Positions 1 to 5,593 of a stretch of 8,540 bases of DNA are shown here, piece by piece. Where the stretch lies: NCBI GenBank assembly GCA_007133875.1, contig SLLW01000286.1, forward strand, positions 1-8,540. The letters run 5' to 3'. Position 1 is the first letter of the stretch. Each line of letters opens with the position of its first letter. The translations under genes were made by a program, and so were the position numbers. The notes under the pieces are model-generated. The model was not told where the DNA came from. It made no database searches and saw nothing but the letters and a program-made list of their open reading frames with translations. This stretch comes from Balneolales bacterium (lineage in GTDB: Bacteria > Bacteroidota > Rhodothermia > Balneolales > Natronogracilivirgulaceae).

Positions 1-45
1 ACGGATCAATAACATCATAAAATCACTCAGGATTATAAGAATATT

Positions 46-51
46 AGGAGG
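46..51 (+). promoter_or_regulatory. Ribosome binding site of the first membrane protein gene
   Basis: A perfect AGGAGG lies 8 bases before the ATG at 60. It fixes that ATG as the start. The 45 bases before it are AT-rich and could hold a promoter, but I cannot assign boxes with confidence. Confidence 0.8.
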
Positions 52-59
52 ATATATCG

Positions 60-494
60 ATGCATGCTATAAACTGGAAAAACGCGATCATAGCCGGGAT
101 TACCGGTACCATTCTGTTTGATTTGTTCGGACTCATCACCGGATCCGGCTGGTGGGATATCCCATCTCTACTCGGTGAACAAACCGGTTTTGGCCTGTTG
201 TACGGGGTAGCCGGGCATTTTGGAAACGGAGTGCTGCTGGCAATCCTCTATTCCGGAATTGCTCCCTCATTATGGGGACCGGCCTGGATACGCCCATTTT
301 TGTTTATCACCGTTCAGACCATCGTGCTGGGCTGGCTGTTCATGTTCCCGCTGCTGGGAGCCGGGGTGGCCGGACTCAATGCCGGTGCGGATATGGCGAT
401 CGGTTCTCTGGTCAGGCACTGGATATACGTGATCCCATACCTTTATTTCATTAACCGGGAACTGTTTGCAGCGAGCAGCCCTAAAGAGGCTTAG
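60..494 (+). CDS. Small four-helix integral membrane protein, possibly DUF6789-like
   Basis: The product is a 144-residue, strongly hydrophobic protein of unknown function. Likely membrane segments are residues 8-28, 44-67, 77-105 and 113-131; the C-terminal tail is short and polar. There is no cleavable signal peptide, since the first hydrophobic stretch looks like a retained helix. The middle contains a GHFGNG stretch and a later FPLLGAG stretch. These resemble small membrane proteins grouped as DUF6789 or similar, where an HF-x-x-G motif and a P-x-x-G motif sit in helices; this assignment is from memory and uncertain. No catalytic motif is recognisable. The start is set by a perfect AGGAGG at 46-51. 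The gene appears monocistronic in this window: it is followed by an intrinsic terminator about 55 bases after the stop. Its upstream neighbour is outside the window, so a longer operon on the left cannot be excluded. Confidence 0.85.
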   Translation: MHAINWKNAIIAGITGTILFDLFGLITGSGWWDIPSLLGEQTGFGLLYGVAGHFGNGVLLAILYSGIAPSLWGPAWIRPFLFITVQTIVLGWLFMFPLLGAGVAGLNAGADMAIGSLVRHWIYVIPYLYFINRELFAASSPKEA

Positions 495-548
495 TGCTAT
501 GATGCATTGCCTGGCAGCAATATAACACGATGACCTCAGAATAAAACG

Positions 549-590
549 ACAGCAAGGATCCCTGCCTGATTCAGGATTCTTGCTGTTTTA
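549..590 (+). terminator. Intrinsic terminator after the membrane protein gene, possibly bidirectional
   Basis: Bases 549-561 and 574-586 form a 13-bp stem (one G-T pair) with a 12-base loop, followed by TTTTATTT. On the minus strand the same stem is followed by a run reading CGTTTTATT, so it could also stop transcription arriving from the right. The position 55 bases after the stop codon at 494 supports a role in ending the first gene. Confidence 0.85.
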
Positions 591-803
591 TTTCTGAATA
601 CTCTCAATTTGATTTTTAAAAACAAGGGATTTCTCCGAACCCGAAAAGTTGGCGGACTTTCCAATAATTTTTCTCATCTTGAAGGGTGTACAAACAATCA
701 GCACCCCTGAGTGGGTTTTAAAAAATACATGTCCAAAAAAGTGCAATGTCCGGCCAGAATCGGTCCTGTATTTTTGTAAATCATTGTAATATTTTCTGAA
801 CAT
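588..803 (-). CDS. Doubtful 71-residue basic ORF in the intergenic region
   Basis: An ORF of 71 codons runs on the minus strand from ATG at 803 to a stop overlapping the terminator tract at 588-590. The product would be basic and rich in K, F, S and I, with no recognised domain, signal peptide or convincing membrane helix. The layout is the only support: it fills most of the gap between two + strand genes and converges on a terminator that looks usable from both sides. Against it, I see no Shine-Dalgarno sequence before the ATG, although clear ones precede several neighbours, and the composition is what AT-rich non-coding DNA would give. It is listed because the gap has no better explanation; I think it is more likely not a gene. 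Confidence 0.2.
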   Translation of the reverse strand: MFRKYYNDLQKYRTDSGRTLHFFGHVFFKTHSGVLIVCTPFKMRKIIGKSANFSGSEKSLVFKNQIESIQK

Positions 804-881
804 GTTGCAGCGGCAATGTACGTGCGACAGGTGTGAACATGATGTACATCAGCAAGATTAAAACGATCAAGATTGACAACT

Positions 882-3800
882 ATGAAAAAGCAAAAGAGAG
901 CTGGTGCAAAGAAGGAGCCGGAGGTTTCGGAAAAAACAACTCACACGGAGGATGCCGCTTCACCTACGTCCACATTTCCCATTGTTGGAATCGGGGCCTC
1001 AGCCGGAGGGTTAGGGGCCTTTGAGACCTTCTTTTCGGGCATGCCCAGGGATACCGAGCCCGGTATGGCCTTTGTCCTGGTACAGCATCTGGCTCCCGAC
1101 CATAAGAGCATCCTTACAGAACTGGTAAGTCGTTATACCCGCATGAAGGTCTATGAGGTTGAGGACGGGATGATCGTAAAACCGAACTGTACATATATTA
1201 TTCCTCCGGGATATGATATGGCATTTTGGAACGGCAACCTGCAACTGTTTAAACCCTCTGCACCCCATGGGCAGCGTCTGCCTATCGACTTTTTATTTCG
1301 TTCTCTGGCCGAGGGGCAGGGGGAAAGAGCTATCGGTATTGTGCTTTCCGGGACCGGCAGCGATGGCACCCTGGGGGCACGAGCCATCAAGGGCGAGGGA
1401 GGCATGGTCATGGTCCAGACGCCCGAATCTTCCGAATATGACGGGATGCCACGAAGTGTAATCGCAACCGGTCTCGCGGATTACGAACTGCCACCGGACG
1501 AGATGGCACCGGCGCTTATCGCCTATTCGTCTCATGCTTCCATCAACAACAAATCCGTTGACCCAGGTGCAGCGCCGGATTTTGAAAAAGCGCTAAAAAA
1601 AATCTTTGTCCTGGTGCGCGCCCATACCGGCCATGATTTTTCATCGTACAAGGTGAGCACCATGCGTCGCCGTGTTGAGCGGCGTATGGCTGTTCATCAG
1701 ATCCATTCTATCGAAGATTATCTCAGTCATCTTCAGAAATCAAACGACGAAATAGACGCTCTGTTCAAGGATCTGCTCATCGGCGTGACCAACTTCTTTC
1801 GCGATACCGATGCTTTCGAATCGTTGAAGGAAACGGTTATTCCCAAATTATTTTCCGGTAAAAGCACGGGCAGCCTTGTGCGGGTGTGGTCTGCCGGATG
1901 TTCAACCGGCGAGGAGGCCTACTCGATAGCAATGCTCCTGCAGGAGCACATGGAATCCGAGAAACTGAACTTCATTGGGCAGGTGTTCGCCACCGACATT
2001 GATCCGCTTGCCATTGCCACTGCACGTGCCGGTATCTACCCCGCAAGTATCGCTACGGATATTACTACCGAACGTTTGGAACGTTTTTTTACATCGGTGT
2101 CGAATGGTCCGGTTAGCGAAGCACATTCGTACAGTGTTAATAAAAGCATCCGCGACATGCTCATTTTTTCCGAGCAAAACGTAATAAAGGACCCTCCTTT
2201 TTCCAAACTGGATCTGATAAGCTGCAGAAATCTTATGATCTATCTGAGCAGCGACTTGCAGAAGAAACTCATTCCCCTTTTTCATTACGCGCTTAAACCC
2301 GATGGATTTCTATTTCTGGGCACGTCGGAATCCGTTGGCGAATTTACCAACCTGTTTGAATTGATCGACCGCAAGTCGAAGTTGTATAAGCGTAAAACAA
2401 ACACACTCAGCACGCGGTACTTACCGGCCGGTGATTTTTTCCCGGCCGTATCACGCACAAAATCCCTCTCGCAAGAGCCGGATGTCAAGAAATCTAAAAA
2501 AACCACCGTTTCTTTGCGAGAATTGGCCGAACAAACGTTGCTTAAGCAACTTGCACCTGCCAGTGCCCTTGTCAATGATCAGGGTGATATCTTCTACCTG
2601 CACGGCCGTTCAGGCAGGTATCTTGAACCGGCTGAAGGCACCGTAGTTGGTTATAATATCATCAAGATGGCCCGCGAAGGGTTACGGCATGGCTTAACAG
2701 AAACCCTTGATAAAGCTGTCAAAAGCAAAGGGGTGGTTAACGGTCCAAGGATGAGTGTGAAAACCAATGGCAGCTTAACATCGGTAAACCTGACAATCTG
2801 TCCTGTTGATACAGCTGACAAGGACTCCCGTACAGAAGAGCAACTATACCTTGTTATCATTAAGGAGGCGAAACCCCGGGAGTCCGCTCCGGTTGGGCAG
2901 GATCCATCGCAGTCAGGTGATACCTCCGGTGAGCATGCCCAAAATGGCACTGAAAAAGATTATGAAAGCATTATTGCATCCCTCAAAGATGAAATTCGGG
3001 CAAAAGAGGACTACATAAAGGCAGCTACCGAAGAGCTGGAAACATCAAATGAAGAGCTGAAATCTTCCAATGAAGAGATGCAGTCGGTTAATGAAGAACT
3101 GCAGTCGACAAATGAAGAGCTTGAGACCTCCAAAGAGGAATTGCAGTCGGTTAATGAAGAGCTGTCAACGGTCAACAATGAGCTATCTGCAAAGGTTGCC
3201 GATCTGTCCCGGGCAAACAACGACATGAACAATCTTCTGGCCGGTACCGGAATCGCCACTATCTTCGTGGATCACCAACTGCAGATTTTACGTTTCACTC
3301 CCACGGCAAGCGAGCTGATTAACCTCATCCACAGCGATATCGGCCGGCCGGTAAATCACATACTCACCAACCTGTTAGATTACACCAACTTGCTCGGGGA
3401 TGTTCAATCCGTCCTCGATACATTGATGCCTAAATCAATTGAGGTGCAGACCATCAAGGGAGATTGGTACGAGATGACCATTACTCCATACCGCACGCTT
3501 GATAACGTCATTGAGGGCGCGGTGATAACTTTTGTTGATATTACAGAAGCGTTTCACCTTAAGCGGGAACTGCAAACCCAATTATCAGAAAAAGTAGCCC
3601 TGCTTAAGGAAGTCCATCACAGGGTTAAAAACAATATTGCCAATATTGAAAGCCTGTTGTCGCTACAGGCGTATTCATCAACCAATGAAGAAGTAATAAC
3701 CGCGTTGCAGGATTCCATAGCACGCGTTAAAAGTATGCGCACCCTTTATGACCGGTTGCTGGTCAGTGAAGATTATCGGGAAATATCCATTAAAGATTAT

Positions 3801-4184
3801 GCCGAAAGCCTTATTGAGTCACTGGGAGACGTTTTTTTCAGGGAAAAGAATATAACTATTGAAAAACAGATTTCAGATTTTACAATTGCTTCTACAAAAG
3901 CGATTCATGTCGGCATGATCATTAATGAATTTATGACCAATGTTTTTAAATACGCTTTTAAAGACGCTGATAGCGGTACGGTAAGAGTTTCCATTGAAAA
4001 ATCTGAGAATTTGGTAACACTCACCGTGCATGACAACGGTGTCGGCTTTGATGAAAATAAAGATTTAGCCAAATCACCCGGTTTTGGGCTCACTATCGTT
4101 AACATGCTTGTCGATCAACTGAAAGGTACGTACAGCATCGTAAATGATAATGGGATGAAGAGTGTCGTACAATTTAAACTATAA
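882..4184 (+). CDS. CheB-CheR-PAS-histidine kinase fusion protein (chemotaxis-like hybrid sensor)
   Basis: This 1100-residue soluble protein joins chemotaxis methylation enzymes to a histidine kinase. Residues about 30-215 are a CheB methylesterase domain with the catalytic Ser in GASAGG (S40), His in VQHLAP (H69) and Asp in GTGSDG (D161); the CheB receiver domain is absent. Residues about 233-505 are CheR methyltransferase, with the SAM-binding VWSAGCSTGEEAYS at 335-348 and CRNLMIYL at 448-455. A PAS-like segment (about 547-662) precedes a regular heptad coiled coil (717-772) and a PAS domain (about 780-890). The C-terminus is a HisKA_2-type kinase: HHRVKNN with the likely phospho-acceptor H913, N-box with N1020, DNGVGF at 1051-1056 and GFGL at 1067-1070. 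All catalytic residues seem intact. No membrane helix or receiver domain is present, so it should be cytoplasmic and signal to a separate regulator. Family architecture is well known, but substrates are generally unclear. An in-frame TTG at 873 is an alternative start; neither has a good ribosome binding site. The gene stands alone. Confidence 0.95.
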   Translation: MKKQKRAGAKKEPEVSEKTTHTEDAASPTSTFPIVGIGASAGGLGAFETFFSGMPRDTEPGMAFVLVQHLAPDHKSILTELVSRYTRMKVYEVEDGMIVKPNCTYIIPPGYDMAFWNGNLQLFKPSAPHGQRLPIDFLFRSLAEGQGERAIGIVLSGTGSDGTLGARAIKGEGGMVMVQTPESSEYDGMPRSVIATGLADYELPPDEMAPALIAYSSHASINNKSVDPGAAPDFEKALKKIFVLVRAHTGHDFSSYKVSTMRRRVERRMAVHQIHSIEDYLSHLQKSNDEIDALFKDLLIGVTNFFRDTDAFESLKETVIPKLFSGKSTGSLVRVWSAGCSTGEEAYSIAMLLQEHMESEKLNFIGQVFATDIDPLAIATARAGIYPASIATDITTERLERFFTSVSNGPVSEAHSYSVNKSIRDMLIFSEQNVIKDPPFSKLDLISCRNLMIYLSSDLQKKLIPLFHYALKPDGFLFLGTSESVGEFTNLFELIDRKSKLYKRKTNTLSTRYLPAGDFFPAVSRTKSLSQEPDVKKSKKTTVSLRELAEQTLLKQLAPASALVNDQGDIFYLHGRSGRYLEPAEGTVVGYNIIKMAREGLRHGLTETLDKAVKSKGVVNGPRMSVKTNGSLTSVNLTICPVDTADKDSRTEEQLYLVIIKEAKPRESAPVGQDPSQSGDTSGEHAQNGTEKDYESIIASLKDEIRAKEDYIKAATEELETSNEELKSSNEEMQSVNEELQSTNEELETSKEELQSVNEELSTVNNELSAKVADLSRANNDMNNLLAGTGIATIFVDHQLQILRFTPTASELINLIHSDIGRPVNHILTNLLDYTNLLGDVQSVLDTLMPKSIEVQTIKGDWYEMTITPYRTLDNVIEGAVITFVDITEAFHLKRELQTQLSEKVALLKEVHHRVKNNIANIESLLSLQAYSSTNEEVITALQDSIARVKSMRTLYDRLLVSEDYREISIKDYAESLIESLGDVFFREKNITIEKQISDFTIASTKAIHVGMIINEFMTNVFKYAFKDADSGTVRVSIEKSENLVTLTVHDNGVGFDENKDLAKSPGFGLTIVNMLVDQLKGTYSIVNDNGMKSVVQFKL
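3030..3197 (+). repeat. Eight 21-bp tandem units encoding a heptad coiled coil
   Basis: Inside the CheB-CheR-kinase gene, eight consecutive 21-base units encode seven-residue repeats of the form EEL-x-S-x-N (for example EELKSSN, EEMQSVN, EELQSTN), the last degenerate (NELSAKV). The periodicity is exact at protein level, while the DNA units have diverged at third positions, so purifying selection on the helix rather than recent slippage explains it. Such EEL/NEEL helices are typical linkers between the PAS segments in this fusion family and probably carry conformational signals in a dimer. Confidence 0.9.
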
Positions 4185-4224
4185 CATCCGACAACAGAAG
4201 TGGTAAACGTCATGGTATTTTCCA

Positions 4225-4252
4225 ATCAGATTTAAACCGCTCTGAATCTGAT
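4225..4252 (+). terminator. Inverted repeat after the sensor kinase gene, possible weak terminator
   Basis: ATCAGATT at 4225-4232 and AATCTGAT at 4245-4252 are a perfect 8-bp inverted repeat around a 12-base loop; a G-T and an A-T pair can extend it inwards. It lies 41 bases after the stop at 4184, where a terminator is expected. The stem is AT-rich and the following CGATTTGTCC is only weakly T-rich, so it could instead be an operator or an RNA-end stabilising hairpin. Confidence 0.4.
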
Positions 4253-4281
4253 CGATTTGTCCATAATAAAAAAAGCACCCC

Positions 4282-4437
4282 ATGTCTGATTCTGCGGACC
4301 GACCTCATTCATTTACCAGAAAAGAATTTTTAATCGGAGCCGGGGCCGGGTTCATGCTCCCTTTTTTGTTTGTTTCTGCAGAGCACAGGCAGGACCGCGT
4401 TCCGGAAAAATGGCCCGGGAAGACTGCCAGCAAATAA
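4282..4437 (+). CDS. 51-residue hydrophobic peptide resembling an isolated Tat-like signal or anchor
   Basis: An ATG at 4282 opens a 51-codon frame ending at TAA 4435-4437. The protein has a polar N-terminus, then FTRKEFLIGAGAG followed by MLPFLFVSA, and a charged tail rich in R, E and K. The arrangement of a basic pair plus FL, a glycine/alanine-rich stretch and a hydrophobic core ending in a possible VSA cleavage site resembles a twin-arginine signal (S/T-R-R-x-F-L), with the second Arg replaced by Lys (residues 13-14). Only about 18 residues would remain after cleavage, so it may be a remnant of a lost exported protein, a tiny membrane-anchored peptide, or chance. There is no good Shine-Dalgarno sequence. 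Real gene status is uncertain. Confidence 0.35.
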   Translation: MSDSADRPHSFTRKEFLIGAGAGFMLPFLFVSAEHRQDRVPEKWPGKTASK

Positions 4438-4469
4438 TGTCAGGACGGCTCCATACAAACAGGTACCAG

Positions 4470-4519
4470 TTCAAACGGTTTGGTGTTACATAAATCCGTA
4501 ATTTCCTGTTCCGTTTGAA
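4470..4519 (+). promoter_or_regulatory. Long-loop inverted repeat upstream of obg
   Basis: TTCAAACGG at 4470-4478 is perfectly mirrored by CCGTTTGAA at 4511-4519. Within the 32-base loop TTAC (4486-4489) can pair with GTAA (4498-4501), giving a two-tier hairpin. It ends 90 bases before the obg start. It could be an operator for a dimeric regulator or a structured leader of the obg transcript; no known riboswitch class is recognised and no T-tract follows, so it is not a terminator. Confidence 0.4.
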
Positions 4520-4598
4520 TGGGATTTGCCGGATTCGTAGTGAGAACAAATATGTATTCATACGGGACAAATACGAACTACGGTAAGCCGTTAATTTT

Positions 4599-4604
4599 GA
4601 GGAG
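4599..4604 (+). promoter_or_regulatory. Ribosome binding site of obg
   Basis: GAGGAG lies 5 bases before the ATG at 4610 and fixes the start, which agrees with the conserved N-terminus of Obg proteins (MRFADYAK). Confidence 0.8.
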
Positions 4605-4609
4605 CAGGA

Positions 4610-5593
4610 ATGAGATTTGCCGATTACGCAAAATTGTATCTGACAGCTGGTCACGGTGGCGCCGGAATGGCACATTTCCGGCGTGAAAAATATGTACCCA
4701 AAGGGGGCCCTGATGGCGGTGACGGCGGAGACGGCGGTAATATCACCCTGGAAGGGGATCCACATATGAATACACTGCTGGATCTGCGTTACAAAAAGTT
4801 CCTGAAAGCAAAAAAGGGAGGGCCCGGCGGTTCGTCACAAAAAACAGGAAAGAAAGGAGAGGATATTGTGCTGCGTGTCCCGTTGGGAACCGTAGCCTAC
4901 GAGGACGAGACCCGCCGTTTTTTGGGGGAAGTCATTGAACCCGGTGCAAAACTGGTGATCGCAAAGGGAGGGCGTGGTGGCCTGGGAAACGCCAATTTCA
5001 AAACAGCTACCAACCAGACTCCCAACTATGCCCAACCCGGTGAACCGGGGGAAGAGATTGTCGTTGAAATTGAACTTAAACTCATTGCGGAAGTCGGTCT
5101 GGTCGGTTTTCCCAATGCGGGCAAAAGCACACTTCTTTCGGCCGTCTCTGCCGCCCGGCCCAAAATTGCCGACTATCCGTTTACGACCCTTGAACCCAAT
5201 CTGGGGGTTGTACAGATGGCGGATCACCGAAGTTTTGTGATGGCCGATATTCCGGGAATCATCGAAAACGCGCACGAAGGAAAAGGGTTGGGACTTCAGT
5301 TTCTGCGGCATATTGAGCGCAACAAGGTACTGCTGTTTGTTATAAACGGGATGAGTGATGTCGAAGAAGAGTATCGGATTTTGTGTGATGAGCTAAAGGC
5401 ATTCCGAAAAGATCTCCTTGACAAGCCGCGTATGGTGGCGGTGACACATATGGATCTCTATCCCGATCATAAACCCGAAAAGGAGGTGGCCCTTGATGTA
5501 CCCACCGTTATGGTATCAGCGGTGACGGGATATGAGATGGACCAACTAAAAGAACGCATTTGGGAGATGTTGCATGGAAAAGGAGCGACGTGA
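4610..5593 (+). CDS. obg: GTPase Obg/CgtA, ribosome assembly
   Basis: Obg is an essential P-loop GTPase that binds the large ribosomal subunit during assembly and links growth to nucleotide status. This 327-residue protein has the glycine-rich Obg fold at residues 1-157 (KGGPDGGDGGDGG near 31-43, GGRGGLGNANF at 120-130), then the GTPase domain: G1 GFPNAGKST at 166-174, G2 YPFTT ending at 193, G3 DIPG at 213-216, the family signature AHEGKGLGLQFLRHIER at 221-237, and G5 SA at 303-304. The G4 position reads THMD (279-282) instead of the usual N/T/S-K-x-D, so the lysine that packs against the guanine is a histidine. There is no OCT domain, as is normal for Bacteroidota-like Obg. It opens the downstream gene run; its last 20 bases overlap dprA. 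Identity is certain; the effect of the G4 change is unknown. Confidence 0.97.
   Translation: MRFADYAKLYLTAGHGGAGMAHFRREKYVPKGGPDGGDGGDGGNITLEGDPHMNTLLDLRYKKFLKAKKGGPGGSSQKTGKKGEDIVLRVPLGTVAYEDETRRFLGEVIEPGAKLVIAKGGRGGLGNANFKTATNQTPNYAQPGEPGEEIVVEIELKLIAEVGLVGFPNAGKSTLLSAVSAARPKIADYPFTTLEPNLGVVQMADHRSFVMADIPGIIENAHEGKGLGLQFLRHIERNKVLLFVINGMSDVEEEYRILCDELKAFRKDLLDKPRMVAVTHMDLYPDHKPEKEVALDVPTVMVSAVTGYEMDQLKERIWEMLHGKGAT

Larger units (their letters stand above)
495..881. other. Intergenic region between the membrane protein and sensor kinase genes
   Basis: This AT-rich spacer holds the terminator at 549-590, the doubtful minus-strand ORF at 588-803 and small repeats. GGGTG at 684-688 can pair with CACCC at 702-706, and overlapping ACCC at 703-706 can instead pair with GGGT at 713-716 just before TTTTAAAAAA. 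GAACATG occurs at 797-803 and again at 836-842. A TATTTTTG at 769-776 matches the TAnnTTTG form of the Bacteroidota -7 box, but no TTG is found at the expected -33 distance. The promoter of the large kinase gene must lie here or further left. Confidence 0.6.
4185..4609. other. Spacer between the sensor kinase gene and obg
   Basis: This 425-base stretch contains a hairpin at 4225-4252, a 51-codon ORF at 4282-4437, and a second inverted repeat at 4470-4519 ahead of obg. Near-repeats of ACAAATA(C/T)G occur at about 4545 and 4567. It should contain the promoter of the obg-dprA-DUF3109-rpoN run, but no -35/-10 or TAnnTTTG pair stands out. I see no RNA gene. Confidence 0.6.

Noticed and set aside
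769..776. TATTTTTG as a Bacteroidota-type -7 promoter box for the kinase gene
   Set aside because: No TTG-containing -33 element lies 19-21 bases upstream, and such a short AT-rich match is expected by chance here.
833..1024. 63-codon ORF starting at ATG 833 before the kinase gene
   Set aside because: It is in a different frame from the CheB domain and runs into it; the protein is a frame-shifted reading of the CheB N-terminus.
4667..4681. TGGCAC-N5-CGGC resembling a sigma-54 -24/-12 promoter, checked because rpoN is nearby
   Set aside because: The -12 half lacks TT and the site lies inside obg coding sequence. A similar TGGCAC-N5-TTGG at about 5720 inside dprA lacks the final C. Neither precedes a gene start.
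4352..4765. 137-codon minus-strand ORF over the obg start
   Set aside because: It overlaps the conserved Obg N-terminus, shows no domain or ribosome binding site, and is best explained as a shadow of the obg reading frame.
4835..5311. 158-codon minus-strand ORF inside obg
   Set aside because: It is entirely antisense to the conserved Obg and GTPase domains and has no family features.
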